A program made the translations under genes and the position numbers. The notes beneath the pieces were generated by a model, which searched no databases, had not been told where the DNA came from, and was given only the letters and a program-made list of their open reading frames with translations. From Glaciecola sp047250385 (GTDB taxonomy: Bacteria > Pseudomonadota > Gammaproteobacteria > Enterobacterales > Alteromonadaceae): a DNA stretch of 64,000 bases. The stretch is from contig NZ_JBLBVM010000055.1 in assembly GCF_047250385.1 (NCBI RefSeq), positions 1 through 64,000 on the forward strand, given 5' to 3'. This document shows, piece after piece, positions 32,707 through 42,919 of this stretch; position 1 is the stretch's first letter; each line of letters opens with the position of its first letter.

Positions 32707-34149
32707 ATGGGCATTTCATCATTAGGGGTTGGTTCAGGTTTAGACCTCGAAGGGCTAGTATCACAATTACTAGAAGCGGAGCGCGCGCCGAAAGCAGCTC
32801 GTTTAGATGCTCAAGACGAAAGAATTGAAGCTGAGATTTCAAGTCTCGGCCAAATCAAATCAAAACTATCAGAGTTCAAAGACTCGGTTGATGAGCTTCG
32901 TAAAGATCAGTCATTAACCGGTCGTGAACCAACAATCCGCAACCCATCTGAAGAAACAGAACCATTTACTGCTGAAGCTTCAAACAGTGCTTTAACCGGC
33001 GAATATGCCGTAACTGTAGAGCGTTTGGCTAGCGGAAGTCGCATCGAATCAGATACTGCAGTAAACGGTGGATTCGCATCTTCGAGTGATGAAGTTACCG
33101 ATACCGCCGGTTCACTAACCTTCAAAATTGGCGGCACTGGCGATACCTTTTCTATCAATGTAGCGGCAGGCGCAACACTTGCTGAACTCAGAGAGCAAAT
33201 TAATAACTCTGAAGATAACTTCGGTATTACCGCGAATATTATTAATACAGGCACGGCAGACGGCGGTGCTAAATTAGTGATTAGTTCCAAAATTACCGGT
33301 GAAGGCAACGATCTGTCCATTATTAATGATGACGATCGCGCTGGCCTTAATCGTATTTCAACAACAGACTCAAGTGAAACTGCAAGCTATCTAACGCCCA
33401 CTAAAACGGCACAAAATGCCCAAGCGGTTATTGACGGTATCACGGTTCAAAGTGACACCAATGAATTTGAAAATACGATTCAAAATGTGACATTTACTGC
33501 CAAAGCCGTATCAGAAAAGAACTCGCTCGATGAGTTTCAATCTTCGACCTTAGTTATCGGTTTTGACAAAGAAGCGCTGGACGAAAAAATTAGAGAATTT
33601 GTTGAAAGCTATAATTCATTAAACACAGAAATCCGTTCACTTACTAAATATGGTGAGTCCGAACTCGAAGACGACGGCGCGCTGGCTGGCGACTTTACTA
33701 TTCGAGGTATTCAAGCGGGTTTAGGCAATATTCTTAGTAGCACTGTAACCGGTTCCGAACTGGGTGGTCTGTTTCAAGTCGGTATTGAATTAACCAGCGA
33801 TGGAAAACTGGAAATTGGTAGCACTGATTTTGGTCTAGGCACCGGGGCCTCGAGGTTAAGTGATGCTTTAGAAGATAACTTTGATGAAGTGTCTAAACTA
33901 TTTACAGCCGACGATGGTATTGCAACGAAGCTTTACGATTTTATTGATCAATACACTAAATCTAGTGGCGTTTTAGCCGATAGAGAGACTGCAGCGAAAG
34001 ATCAACGCGACCAATTGCTGGACGATCGTGCCGCTTTTGAATTGCGATTAGTGAGCTTTGAACAGACATTGCGCGGACGTTATCTGAATCTCGACCAAAC
34101 AGTCGCTAGATTACAGCAAACAAGCTCAGCTTTACTCGCTACTTTATAA
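32707..34149 (+). CDS. fliD: Filament cap protein FliD (HAP2)
   Basis: 480 aa. N-terminal FliD motif (GVGSGLDLEGLVSQLLEAERAPKAARLDAQ in two halves), a middle beta-rich domain (about 80-290), and a C-terminal coiled coil (GIATKLYDFIDQYTKSSGVL, ETAAKDQRDQLLDDRAAFEL) ending in the LARLQQTSSALLATL-type tail. It caps the filament tip and promotes flagellin polymerisation. It is the second gene of flaG-fliD-fliS. Confidence 0.95.
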   Translation: MGISSLGVGSGLDLEGLVSQLLEAERAPKAARLDAQDERIEAEISSLGQIKSKLSEFKDSVDELRKDQSLTGREPTIRNPSEETEPFTAEASNSALTGEYAVTVERLASGSRIESDTAVNGGFASSSDEVTDTAGSLTFKIGGTGDTFSINVAAGATLAELREQINNSEDNFGITANIINTGTADGGAKLVISSKITGEGNDLSIINDDDRAGLNRISTTDSSETASYLTPTKTAQNAQAVIDGITVQSDTNEFENTIQNVTFTAKAVSEKNSLDEFQSSTLVIGFDKEALDEKIREFVESYNSLNTEIRSLTKYGESELEDDGALAGDFTIRGIQAGLGNILSSTVTGSELGGLFQVGIELTSDGKLEIGSTDFGLGTGASRLSDALEDNFDEVSKLFTADDGIATKLYDFIDQYTKSSGVLADRETAAKDQRDQLLDDRAAFELRLVSFEQTLRGRYLNLDQTVARLQQTSSALLATL

Positions 34150-34283
34150 TCGCTAAATGAAAAGCAACATTTAGCGCTTAAAATTGTTTATCGTTGATAA
34201 TTGAGACTATATTTAATCAGTCATTTTAACATTAGTCTTTTAGAGACAATCAGCTTAATTATATTATTCGGAGAAATAACTGC

Positions 34284-34712
34284 ATGGCGCTTAAAGGTAT
34301 AAACGCATACAAAAAAGGCAGTCTGAAACAAGATATAGCAACCGCCGATCCGCATCGCTTAACTTTGATGTTAATGCAAGGTGCACTTGATCGTATGGCT
34401 TATGCTAAAGGCTGCATGGAGCGTAAAGATTTTGCCGGTAAATCGGAACATTTATCCAGAGTCAATGCGATTTTAATTAACTTACGCGACACACTCGATT
34501 TAGATGTAGGCGGAGAGATTGCAGAAAATCTCTATGGCCTTTATGAATTTATGGTGCAACGCTTATTAGATGCTAACGTTCAAAACAACTTGCAGATAAT
34601 GGACGAAGTGATTAACCTGCTATTACCAATAAAGACGGCATGGGCAGGTATTCCAGAAGATGCGAAACAAGAGGCATACGAAGCACAGCGTCAAAAACGC
34701 CAATCAGTGTGA
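34284..34712 (+). CDS. fliS: Flagellin export chaperone FliS
   Basis: 142 aa, helical bundle. Motifs IATADPHRLTLMLMQGALDRM at the start and AENLYGLYEFMVQRLLDANVQNN in the middle are FliS signatures. It prevents flagellin polymerising in the cytosol. GGAG lies upstream of the ATG. The last codons overlap the GTG of the next gene, which suggests translational coupling. Confidence 0.95.
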   Translation: MALKGINAYKKGSLKQDIATADPHRLTLMLMQGALDRMAYAKGCMERKDFAGKSEHLSRVNAILINLRDTLDLDVGGEIAENLYGLYEFMVQRLLDANVQNNLQIMDEVINLLLPIKTAWAGIPEDAKQEAYEAQRQKRQSV

Positions 34713-35020
34713 GTAAAAACGACTATTTATCCCATGCGCTAACTCCCAAGGATCTTAGCGTCATTAACCAATCAATATGCGAAGTGCTTGAAGCCAACTC
34801 AGTTGACGACCAAGCGCTGCGCAGACTCGTGACCCAACGTGATGAATTTATTCAGGCGTATCTTGCCACGCTATCTGACGCTGAAAAAAAACAATTTTCG
34901 AAATCCGAATTACCCATCAATACTAAACTTCATGCTGCCGTAAAAGCACTTTTTACTGATTCGTTATCCGAATTGAGTGGACTTGTGCGTGGTCTAAAAG
35001 CGGTAAAAAAATATAAGTGA
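34709..35020 (+). CDS. fliT: FliT-like flagellar chaperone
   Basis: 103 aa from a GTG at 34709 that overlaps the fliS stop; a longer in-frame start inside fliS is unlikely. All-helical (LSVINQSICEVLEANSVDDQ, QALRRLVTQRDEFIQAYLAT), the size and position of FliT, which binds FliD and restrains the master regulator in some species. Sequence similarity is weak, as usual for FliT, so the call leans on its place after fliS. The Maf gene follows after 12 bp. Confidence 0.7.
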   Translation: MSKNDYLSHALTPKDLSVINQSICEVLEANSVDDQALRRLVTQRDEFIQAYLATLSDAEKKQFSKSELPINTKLHAAVKALFTDSLSELSGLVRGLKAVKKYK

Positions 35021-35032
35021 TAACGCCTAATT

Positions 35033-38000
35033 ATGTTGAATGATATCCGTGTTCATATTCATCAAGATGAACAATTGCAGGAAGCAATTGAACAGCGTTC
35101 TGCAGTTCATATTTCAAACCAGTTTGTAGATAATCGCAACACGTTTACGAGAAATGTACCTAATTTGGCGCAAGAACTCGACACGATCAATAATCAAAAT
35201 ATCTCTATCTTTTGCAATCAACACGAAGAATATAATCTAGTTGATTTTGGTGTTGGACGCACCTTCTATGGTGAGCAACCTGCGCAAGAAGTTTTGCAAC
35301 AACTCGCCTTAAAAGAGCAATACTCTGCTTTTATCGACTTTACACAAAATACATCGGGAGCCATACATCTTTTAGAGGATGGGGTAAAGCAAAGCCTTAA
35401 CGAAGATGTATTGGTTATTTTGGGAATTGGCTTAGGTGGCCATATCGCGTCTTTGCTTGAAAGTACGAACGCTAAACACATCATTATTTATGAGCCTGAA
35501 GGGCAGTACTTTAAATGCAGCAATATGGTGATGGACTGGAAATCTGTATTCGACCTTGCGGCTCGCAAAAATATTAGTTTGTACTTTCAACTGCATAAAG
35601 ATGCCCGAGACTTAATAACAGACTTAGCTGAATTGAAGCAGCATTTCCCAGTTAATAAGGTGCTGATTTTCCAACATTATTATCACCCTATGTTCGATTG
35701 CGTTATGAAGCACATGCGCAACGAGCCATTTAACGAAGTCCAAGCAAAATGTAGGCCTTTTCAACTGGGTAAGTTGGACAATGAATTTTGTCCTGCATGG
35801 ATGGACGCAGTAGCACATAGCTCCATAAAAGATGTTTCTAAACAAAATGAAAAATTTGTAAAGAATCTCGCTGCCTTAGAAAAATATTACCCGAACATTC
35901 ATGCCGAGTTTAAGGATTATGAGCCACAGTTATGGCGTCCAATGCAAAATACTCAGGGCGACATCAACTTACTGAATGTCAATAATGGCGGTTATTGGCA
36001 TGGCGACATGCCTATTCAAGATGGCCAAGATAATTTCGAGAACTTCGCAAAGCATCCAAATAGAGATGGATTAATACTGGGCTACAATGGCGAAAAATTA
36101 AAGCATTACTTACATTATCGTTTGGTAAAAAAGACTGAGCGTTTGTTGCAAGCTGCAGAAGATGAGGTTGGGATTTTACCGGATACCATCAAGTCTCTTA
36201 TTTTGTTCGGTCTGGGCTCGGGTTATCAACTGCAATCACTATTTGAGAATAAGACAGTTGAAAAGCTTTTCATTTGTGAACCTAATCGCGATTTCTTTTA
36301 TGCTTCTTTGTATGCCATCGATTGGCACACTATTTTAACGACTATAGATGAGCAAGACGGTCGTTTATATATCAATATTGGCGATGACGGCACGCATTTG
36401 TTTAGGGATCTTCTCGGGCAGTTCTACAACATTGGCCCATACGTGTTGAGTCAGACCTACTTTTATCAGGGCTACTACAACGCGCCTTTAAATGCTGCTA
36501 TTGGTCAATTACGTGAGCAATTACAAATTGTTATCTCGATGGGAGAGTACTTCGATCATGCTTGCTATGGTATTTCTCATACAAAGGAAATGCTTCGTCA
36601 AGGTGTGCCATACATGCGCGCAGCATCAAAACACAAACTGAGTTTATTTGAAAAGGAGCTCCCCGTTATTTTTATCGGGAATGGGCCATCACTTGACTAC
36701 AGCTTGGAAAGTATTAAAGAAATTGCTGACCAAGCCATATTAGTTTCTTGTGGTACCTCATTGCAGGTATTACATCGTAACGGCATCGTTCCTGACTTCC
36801 ACGCTGAGATAGAGCAAAATAGGGCGACACACGATTGGGCTGTGCGAATCAATGACACCGACTATCTGAAGCGAATAACCCTAATCAGTTGTAACGGGAT
36901 CCACCCAGACACGTGCGCTTTGTATAAAGACGTAAAAATTGCCTTTAAAGAGGGCGAATCCTCGACAGTTTCTACCTTGAAAATAATAGGAGAAGAAAAA
37001 GCAGAGGCCTTGGCATTTGCCTTTCCTACGGTGACAAATTTTGCTCTGAATTTCTTTTTGAAATTGGGCTTTAATCAGCTTTATTTAATGGGAGTTGATC
37101 TTGGCTTTGTTGATGCCACACAACATCATTCCACACAGTCAGGCTATTATGATGCGAAAGGAAAAGAGCTGTATAACTACGCACAAGAGAATAATACAGG
37201 TTTACTTATACCAGGTAATTTTAGAAGCGTTGTTAATACCAAGCATGAGTTCAAAATAGCTAAAATGATCATGGAGCAATCACTCGCTGAACATCGAGTC
37301 GACTGCTACAACACGAGTGACGGCGCGCGCATCGAAGGCACTCAAGCATTAAATATTGACAACATTTTGCTGGTTTCAAGTCCTCAGCAAAAGGCAGATT
37401 GTTTATTGTCACTCGAGGATAGCTTCGAAAAAGTGGCTAGTGATGATTTTGTTACTCAATACGAACAGCAGTACAACAAAGAGAAACTGTTAACTGAACT
37501 TCAACAACTGATGACATTTGTAGAGAAGCCTTTAGCAAATAAAGACAGTATTTTTACTTTAGTTGAAGCTCAGAAACAGTTTCTATTTCGCTCTTATAGT
37601 GAGGGAGAGTCACTCTTTTTCTATTACCTCTATGGTTCTATGAATTATATCAACGCGGTTCTGAGCAAAGCAGCCATGCATCAAAATGATGAGGTGGCGA
37701 TTAGTATTGCTGAGCAAGCCGCTCAATTGTGGGGAGCAACTTTAGCGGATATTTATTCCTTACTTGAAAATGAGGTCGAACTTTACGATTGTTCGGCCTC
37801 GTTTATCGTCGATAGAGAGAAGCTTTTTGTTAGCAAGCATGAGCAGGCGTCACTCTTTGTTAGCATTCAAAACGATGAACTACGCGAAACTGCTCTGCAA
37901 CATATCAGCAGTGAGAAGAGAGCTGGATACTGCTTAGATTCGGAACAAGGGCAGCTATTGTTTGTGAATGGGACATCAGATTTAGTTAAGCCAACAGATG

Positions 38001-38884
38001 CGAGTGTGTCAACAAATGCGAGTGTGTCAACAGATGTAAGCGTGCCAACTGCTACAAATGATCAATCGCGTTTAGCATTAATTTTTATTAACGAGGAAAG
38101 TGAGTGGGAGCAAGCTAAAGAGACTCTCAATAAACTCTCATCGTTATATGCAGACTCAACGCAAAAATCTGCGCAAAACTCTAGGCAAAACACCGCGAAT
38201 ACTGACGAATCGGCTGTACGTATCATGCTGTGTGTTACCACCAAATTTAATCACAAAATATTTGCTGAGATGTTAGTCGAGACCAAGCTGCTCGACCAGA
38301 CCAAGCTCTGTTTAAGTGCCATGCTGTTACCGTGTTTATCGCAACACGACTCGGTAGAAGAATTTGAGAAAGGTGAAATACCTTATGGGCCTTTACACTT
38401 CCATATAGATTGCGCTTTACGTCACTTCTGGGACATGCCTAAGTATCGAATTTTTATAGAAAAACATTATTTCTCCGAGCTTGGCGCAAAAAATGCATCT
38501 AAGGATTGTTTAGCTGAACATTCAAGTGATGAAGCTCAAGCCAAGAAGGTAAATGCGATATTAGATATTTCTGATACGAAAGCAGGAGAATTTATTGAAG
38601 CTCAGGTTATTAGTGGCTTTGATGAGGACCTGTTCGTTAATTTTAAAACCTATCTTGCGTTGCCAAGAGTGCAACACGCTGCGTCAGAAAAACAGCAGAC
38701 ACACGAACAAGAGCTCGACGACAAGCAAAAATTTGACAGCGCCACTGTGTTGGATCAAATTGGGTCACGAGGACTTGTTGTAAAACGTCAATTTGAAGCA
38801 TCAGAAGTGTTTCGAGTCTGGGCAAAAATGCGGGCGGTACAAAAATGTATCGACGCTTACATGAAGGCAGATAAGCATGTTTGA
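35033..38884 (+). CDS. maf: Maf-type flagellin glycosyltransferase, very large
   Basis: 1283 aa; related Maf proteins are mostly about 600-800 aa. Two related N-terminal units are visible: about 110-240 (VLVILGIGLGGHIASLLES, IIIYEPEGQYFKCSNMVMDW) and about 395-480 (LILFGLGSGYQLQSLFEN, LFICEPNRDFFYASLYAIDW). The catalytic DUF115/MptE-like domain follows at about 540-760 (FIGNGPSLDYSLESIKEIAD, PDFHAEIEQN, LMGVDLGFVD). A 480-aa C-terminal extension includes a Ser/Thr-rich low-complexity stretch near 985-1010. Maf proteins transfer pseudaminic acid to Ser/Thr of flagellin. It overlaps pseB by 8 bp, so it is at the head of the pse operon. Confidence 0.88.
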   Translation: MLNDIRVHIHQDEQLQEAIEQRSAVHISNQFVDNRNTFTRNVPNLAQELDTINNQNISIFCNQHEEYNLVDFGVGRTFYGEQPAQEVLQQLALKEQYSAFIDFTQNTSGAIHLLEDGVKQSLNEDVLVILGIGLGGHIASLLESTNAKHIIIYEPEGQYFKCSNMVMDWKSVFDLAARKNISLYFQLHKDARDLITDLAELKQHFPVNKVLIFQHYYHPMFDCVMKHMRNEPFNEVQAKCRPFQLGKLDNEFCPAWMDAVAHSSIKDVSKQNEKFVKNLAALEKYYPNIHAEFKDYEPQLWRPMQNTQGDINLLNVNNGGYWHGDMPIQDGQDNFENFAKHPNRDGLILGYNGEKLKHYLHYRLVKKTERLLQAAEDEVGILPDTIKSLILFGLGSGYQLQSLFENKTVEKLFICEPNRDFFYASLYAIDWHTILTTIDEQDGRLYINIGDDGTHLFRDLLGQFYNIGPYVLSQTYFYQGYYNAPLNAAIGQLREQLQIVISMGEYFDHACYGISHTKEMLRQGVPYMRAASKHKLSLFEKELPVIFIGNGPSLDYSLESIKEIADQAILVSCGTSLQVLHRNGIVPDFHAEIEQNRATHDWAVRINDTDYLKRITLISCNGIHPDTCALYKDVKIAFKEGESSTVSTLKIIGEEKAEALAFAFPTVTNFALNFFLKLGFNQLYLMGVDLGFVDATQHHSTQSGYYDAKGKELYNYAQENNTGLLIPGNFRSVVNTKHEFKIAKMIMEQSLAEHRVDCYNTSDGARIEGTQALNIDNILLVSSPQQKADCLLSLEDSFEKVASDDFVTQYEQQYNKEKLLTELQQLMTFVEKPLANKDSIFTLVEAQKQFLFRSYSEGESLFFYYLYGSMNYINAVLSKAAMHQNDEVAISIAEQAAQLWGATLADIYSLLENEVELYDCSASFIVDREKLFVSKHEQASLFVSIQNDELRETALQHISSEKRAGYCLDSEQGQLLFVNGTSDLVKPTDASVSTNASVSTDVSVPTATNDQSRLALIFINEESEWEQAKETLNKLSSLYADSTQKSAQNSRQNTANTDESAVRIMLCVTTKFNHKIFAEMLVETKLLDQTKLCLSAMLLPCLSQHDSVEEFEKGEIPYGPLHFHIDCALRHFWDMPKYRIFIEKHYFSELGAKNASKDCLAEHSSDEAQAKKVNAILDISDTKAGEFIEAQVISGFDEDLFVNFKTYLALPRVQHAASEKQQTHEQELDDKQKFDSATVLDQIGSRGLVVKRQFEASEVFRVWAKMRAVQKCIDAYMKADKHV

Positions 38885-39875
38885 TAATAAGAGTATTTTG
38901 ATTACGGGTGGAACGGGATCATTTGGTAAACGATTTGTATCCCACATACTCAGCAATTATAAACCTAAAAAAGTAATCATATACAGCCGAGACGAACTCA
39001 AACAGTTCGAAATGCAACAAAAGTACGATCATCCAAGTATGCGTTATTTCATTGGTGATGTGCGTGATGCTCACCGTTTGTCGTCAGCGATGCGTGGCGT
39101 TGATTATGTCATTCATGCTGCAGCCTTGAAGCAAGTTCCTGCTGCCGAATATAACCCAAATGAATGCATCAAAACTAACATCAATGGTGCTCAGAACGTA
39201 ATCGATGCAGCTATCGAAGCTAACGTTCATCGTGTTATTGCTTTGTCTACAGATAAAGCTGCAAACCCAGTAAACCTATACGGTGCTACAAAATTGGTGT
39301 CCGACAAATTATTCGTCGCGGCAAACAATATTGCAGGCGCAACAGGGCCACGATTCGCGGTCGTTCGCTATGGTAATGTTGTAGGGTCTCGAGGATCGGT
39401 AGTGCCGTTTTATCGTCAGTTACTGAGTGAAGGCCGTAAAGTTCTGCCTGTTACTCATGATGAAATGACACGTTTCTGGATTACCTTAGATGAAGGCGTA
39501 CAATTCGTACTGACTAATTTTCAGCGCATGCAAGGCGGCGAGATATTTGTCCCTAAAATTCCATCAATCGGTATTGTCGATTTAGTTGAGGCCATGACTG
39601 GTGGTAGAGAATACGAACTCATTGGCATTCGTCCTGGCGAAAAATTACATGAAGTAATGGTGCCAGAAGAATTAGCTCATCACACATTAGAATTCCATGA
39701 TCACTTCGTAATTAAACCGGCTATCAAATTCTTCGATAAAACAATTAATTATGCGATTAATAAGTTGGATGAAAAGGGCGTTAAAGTGGCCGATAAATTC
39801 GAATATCATTCTGGGACTAATACACACTTTCTCAGCATAGATGAGTTACGCGATTTAGATAAAAGCACTCTTTAG
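38877..39875 (+). CDS. pseB: UDP-GlcNAc 4,6-dehydratase (inverting) PseB
   Basis: 332 aa, first enzyme of pseudaminic acid synthesis. It makes UDP-2-acetamido-2,6-dideoxy-beta-L-arabino-hexos-4-ulose. NAD-binding GGTGSFG lies near residue 10, the RDELKQFEMQ motif near 41, and the active-site TDK and YGATK (about 128-145) of this short-chain dehydrogenase subgroup are present. Length is normal. It overlaps the Maf gene and is followed 12 bp later by pseC. Confidence 0.96.
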   Translation: MFDNKSILITGGTGSFGKRFVSHILSNYKPKKVIIYSRDELKQFEMQQKYDHPSMRYFIGDVRDAHRLSSAMRGVDYVIHAAALKQVPAAEYNPNECIKTNINGAQNVIDAAIEANVHRVIALSTDKAANPVNLYGATKLVSDKLFVAANNIAGATGPRFAVVRYGNVVGSRGSVVPFYRQLLSEGRKVLPVTHDEMTRFWITLDEGVQFVLTNFQRMQGGEIFVPKIPSIGIVDLVEAMTGGREYELIGIRPGEKLHEVMVPEELAHHTLEFHDHFVIKPAIKFFDKTINYAINKLDEKGVKVADKFEYHSGTNTHFLSIDELRDLDKSTL

Positions 39876-39887
39876 GGTATTCGCAAA

Positions 39888-41051
39888 ATGATCATCCCTT
39901 ATGGCAAACACCACATAGACCAAGCCGATATCGACGCTGTCGTCGATGTGTTGGAAAATCATTTTCTAACGCAAGGCAGTAAGGTGCCAGAATTTGAGCA
40001 AGCTTTATGTGACTACACAGGCGCAAAGCATTGCACAGCGGTCAACAGTGCAACTTCTGGGCTTCATATTGCGTGTTTGGCAGCCGGCGTTGGAGAAGGT
40101 GATGTGGTTTGGACAACACCCAATTCATTTGTTGCCTCAGCAAATTGTGCTATTTACTGTGGCGCTGAAATTGATTTTGTCGATATCGATGCGCAAACTC
40201 GTAATATCGATATTGCATTGCTTGCGCAAAAATTGAGCGAGGCCAAAAAAGCAAATCGTTTACCGAAGGCTATTGTGGTCGTGCATTTTGCCGGTTTTAG
40301 TTGCGACATGAAAGCAATCGCCAGCTTATTGGAAGGCACTGATATTTGCCTTATTGAAGATGCCGCTCATGGTTTGGGCGGCACGTACGCAGGCACTAAA
40401 ATTGGCAGCTGCGCATATTCAGATATGGCGGTACTTAGCTTTCATCCTGTTAAGTCATTAACGACCGCCGAAGGTGGTGCCGTCATGACTAACTCTGCCG
40501 ATTATGCTCAACAATTAGTACTGTTTGGCAAGCATGGCATCACGCGCGATAGAGCACTGATGCAAGGTGAAGGCATTGACCTTGAACAGCAAGGCGGATG
40601 GTTTTACCAACAAGTGAGCTTAGGCTTTAACTATCGTTTAAGCGATATGCAAGCTGCTCTCGGTATTTCACAACTGCGTAAGTTAGATGACTTTATCGCC
40701 GCTCGACAAGCGCGCGCCGATATTTACTTTAATGAACTACAAGACTTAGCGCTTAAATTGCCTATCAATGACGCTGAAAACCAGAGTGGCTGGCACTTGT
40801 TCATGATTGAATTATTGCATCACGATAGACAAAGCGTGTTTCAGCAACTGCAAGAAAAAGGCATCGGCGTCAACGTTCATTACATCCCGATCCACGTACA
40901 TCCTTTTTATCAGAAAATGGGCTTTAAATATGGTGATTTCCCCGTTTCTGAAAAATATTATGAAAAAGCTATCACAATTCCTTTATTTCCTTCTCTTTCA
41001 GCCGATGAACAATACAGAGTTGTTGAGGTTTTAAAAGAGGTATTAGCATGA
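39888..41051 (+). CDS. pseC: UDP-4-amino sugar aminotransferase PseC
   Basis: 387 aa, PLP-dependent DegT/DnrJ/EryC1 family. Motifs: HFLTQGSKVPEFEQALCDYT, NSATSGLHIACLAAG, EDAAHGLGG and the PLP-binding Lys in SFHPVKSLTTAEGG. It converts the PseB product to the 4-amino-4,6-dideoxy-AltNAc intermediate. It overlaps pseF by 4 bp. Confidence 0.95.
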   Translation: MIIPYGKHHIDQADIDAVVDVLENHFLTQGSKVPEFEQALCDYTGAKHCTAVNSATSGLHIACLAAGVGEGDVVWTTPNSFVASANCAIYCGAEIDFVDIDAQTRNIDIALLAQKLSEAKKANRLPKAIVVVHFAGFSCDMKAIASLLEGTDICLIEDAAHGLGGTYAGTKIGSCAYSDMAVLSFHPVKSLTTAEGGAVMTNSADYAQQLVLFGKHGITRDRALMQGEGIDLEQQGGWFYQQVSLGFNYRLSDMQAALGISQLRKLDDFIAARQARADIYFNELQDLALKLPINDAENQSGWHLFMIELLHHDRQSVFQQLQEKGIGVNVHYIPIHVHPFYQKMGFKYGDFPVSEKYYEKAITIPLFPSLSADEQYRVVEVLKEVLA

Positions 41052-41773
41052 AGTTAGCAATCATTCCTGCGCGCGGTGGCAGTAAACGCATTCCAAACAA
41101 GAACATAAGAGACTTTGTAGGTAAGCCCTTAGTCGCTTATTCAATAGAAGTTGCAAAGGCCTCAGGCCTGTTTGATAAAATCGTTGTAACCACTGACAAC
41201 CAAGAAGTGGCGGACATTGCACTGGAGTACGGTGCTGAAGTGCCTTTTATTCGCCCTCCTGAATTGTCTAACGATGTCATTGGCACTCGTCCTGTCACAA
41301 ATCATGCGATTCGCTATGTTAGCGAGCATTTTGAGAAACCAGAGTTTTGCTGCTGTATATATGCAACCGCACCTTTCCTGCAAGCAGAGTATTTAAAACA
41401 AGGTCTGCAGAAGCTAAGGTTGAATTCGGATAAAGGCTTTGCCTATTCCGTCACGAGTTTTCCATTTCCAATTCAACGTGCATTGTTTTTGAAAGATAAT
41501 TATGCGACGCCGTCTTTTCCTGAAGATATCACGAAGCGTTCGCAGGATTTGGAAGAGGCTTATCATGATGCCGGGCAGTTTTATTGGGGAAGAACCGATG
41601 ACTACTTATCTTCTAAACGGATCTTTTCAGAACACGGTATTCCCATTGTATTACCACGTCATTTAGTTCAAGACATTGATACCCAAGAAGATTGGGATAG
41701 GGCAGAGCTTATGTATAAAGCTTATGTACTAGACCAAACAGCAAAGACGGTGGCGATGCATGACGTCGCCTGA
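41048..41773 (+). CDS. pseF: CMP-pseudaminic acid synthetase PseF
   Basis: 241 aa. The nucleotidyltransferase signature AIIPARGGSKRIPNKNIRDF lies at residues 3-22; ATAPFLQAEYL near 105 and DAGQFYWG near 175 are also typical. It activates pseudaminic acid with CTP for transfer by Maf. Start and stop overlap the neighbouring genes (4 bp with pseC, 14 bp with the GT9-like gene). Confidence 0.95.
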   Translation: MKLAIIPARGGSKRIPNKNIRDFVGKPLVAYSIEVAKASGLFDKIVVTTDNQEVADIALEYGAEVPFIRPPELSNDVIGTRPVTNHAIRYVSEHFEKPEFCCCIYATAPFLQAEYLKQGLQKLRLNSDKGFAYSVTSFPFPIQRALFLKDNYATPSFPEDITKRSQDLEEAYHDAGQFYWGRTDDYLSSKRIFSEHGIPIVLPRHLVQDIDTQEDWDRAELMYKAYVLDQTAKTVAMHDVA

Positions 41774-42803
41774 ACAAGAAAAAATTCTCGTCATTCGAAT
41801 GTTGGGCTTAGGTGATGTTACCTGTATAGGTGTGCCTGCCGTTCGACATTTGAAAAAGCAATATCCCAATGCGGAAATTCACGTTCTCACTTATGCCGCA
41901 GGTTTTGAAGTCATGGCATTGGCCGAGCCTCAAATTAAAACTTTCGGTTTGAAGTCAGGCGAGTGGCCTGAAGATATTATTGCGGCGATGGAATCTTTTC
42001 TTGGTTTAGCTGAAATCATTATTGGCGAAGCTTACACAAAAGTAATTAATCTCGATACGTGGTTTATGCCTTGTTTCTTAACACGCTTTTTAAAAGATGC
42101 GGGTGAGAAAGTGGAAGGTAACTACATAGGTATGTCGATCGCTGATTTAGTCGATCAATTTCAAAAACAAACTTTGCAGCCTTCATTTGTTAATGACCCA
42201 AGTCATTATATGCAAAGCACTTGGTTTTCGATGGTGCGTTGGCATACAACGTGGTGGGAATCTGAGTACCTGCCTGAGCGTGGTTACCCTGAGTTTTATC
42301 TTCGGACATGTTGTGGTTGGCAAAGCGCCGAGCTTGATATGCACATAGAGGTAAAACAGAGCTCGAAACTAGCAAAAATTAGAAAGAACAAGAAAGTGAT
42401 CGCGCTAGCAACTGATGCGAGAACGGCAGAACGAACTTACCCTTATGCCGAGGAACTTAAAACGGCTTTGCAAGCGGCAGGATTTGAAGTGTGGTCCAAA
42501 TTTGATGGTAGCCAATCCATTCGTGAGACACTGGGTATGTTGAAAGCCAGTGATTTACTTATCAGCGTGCCCTCAGCGCCACAGTGGATGGCAACAGCTG
42601 TCGGTTGTCCAAGCTTGATTATTAGTGGCATGGTCGATCCACGTACACTCATGCCTGATTACGCAACAGACATGTCGAATCTTCCAGCGAGCGTCGAATC
42701 CCTAGTAGAGGGCGTCGTGGGAATTTTTGATGACAGTACTGATGACAGTACTGATAAAAGTACTGATGAATCTGCTGATGAAGCTGAAAGCAACACTTAT
42801 TAG
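41760..42803 (+). CDS. GT9-like (heptosyltransferase family) glycosyltransferase
   Basis: 347 aa. N-terminal VIRMLGLGDVTCIGVPAVRHLKKQYP is the GT9 opening, and C-terminal SDLLISVPSAPQWMATAVGCPSLIISG is the usual GT9 donor-side motif. The family transfers ADP-heptose to LPS core, but here it overlaps pseF and lies within the pse operon, so a role in the flagellin glycan is inferred. The C-terminus is a repetitive acidic tail (DDSTDDSTDKSTDESADEAE) that looks like recent short-repeat expansion. Confidence 0.75.
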   Translation: MTSPEQEKILVIRMLGLGDVTCIGVPAVRHLKKQYPNAEIHVLTYAAGFEVMALAEPQIKTFGLKSGEWPEDIIAAMESFLGLAEIIIGEAYTKVINLDTWFMPCFLTRFLKDAGEKVEGNYIGMSIADLVDQFQKQTLQPSFVNDPSHYMQSTWFSMVRWHTTWWESEYLPERGYPEFYLRTCCGWQSAELDMHIEVKQSSKLAKIRKNKKVIALATDARTAERTYPYAEELKTALQAAGFEVWSKFDGSQSIRETLGMLKASDLLISVPSAPQWMATAVGCPSLIISGMVDPRTLMPDYATDMSNLPASVESLVEGVVGIFDDSTDDSTDKSTDESADEAESNTY

Positions 42804-42919
42804 CAAGGTCGCTGCATTAAACAATGCATCCTTTTAAGCAATGTAGCACGCTCTATCACAGAAGCAATAACAAGCACAGTAGCACTCTTAAGCAAGGTCG
42901 CACCTAATTCGGGAACAAT

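Noticed and set aside
34640..34708. Longer FliT-like start inside fliS
   Set aside because: The extra residues are Arg/Ser-rich out-of-frame fliS sequence; the GTG overlapping the fliS stop fits coupling.
38062..38244. Small antisense frames within the Maf gene
   Set aside because: They have no motif or ribosome site and lie fully inside a well-supported coding region.
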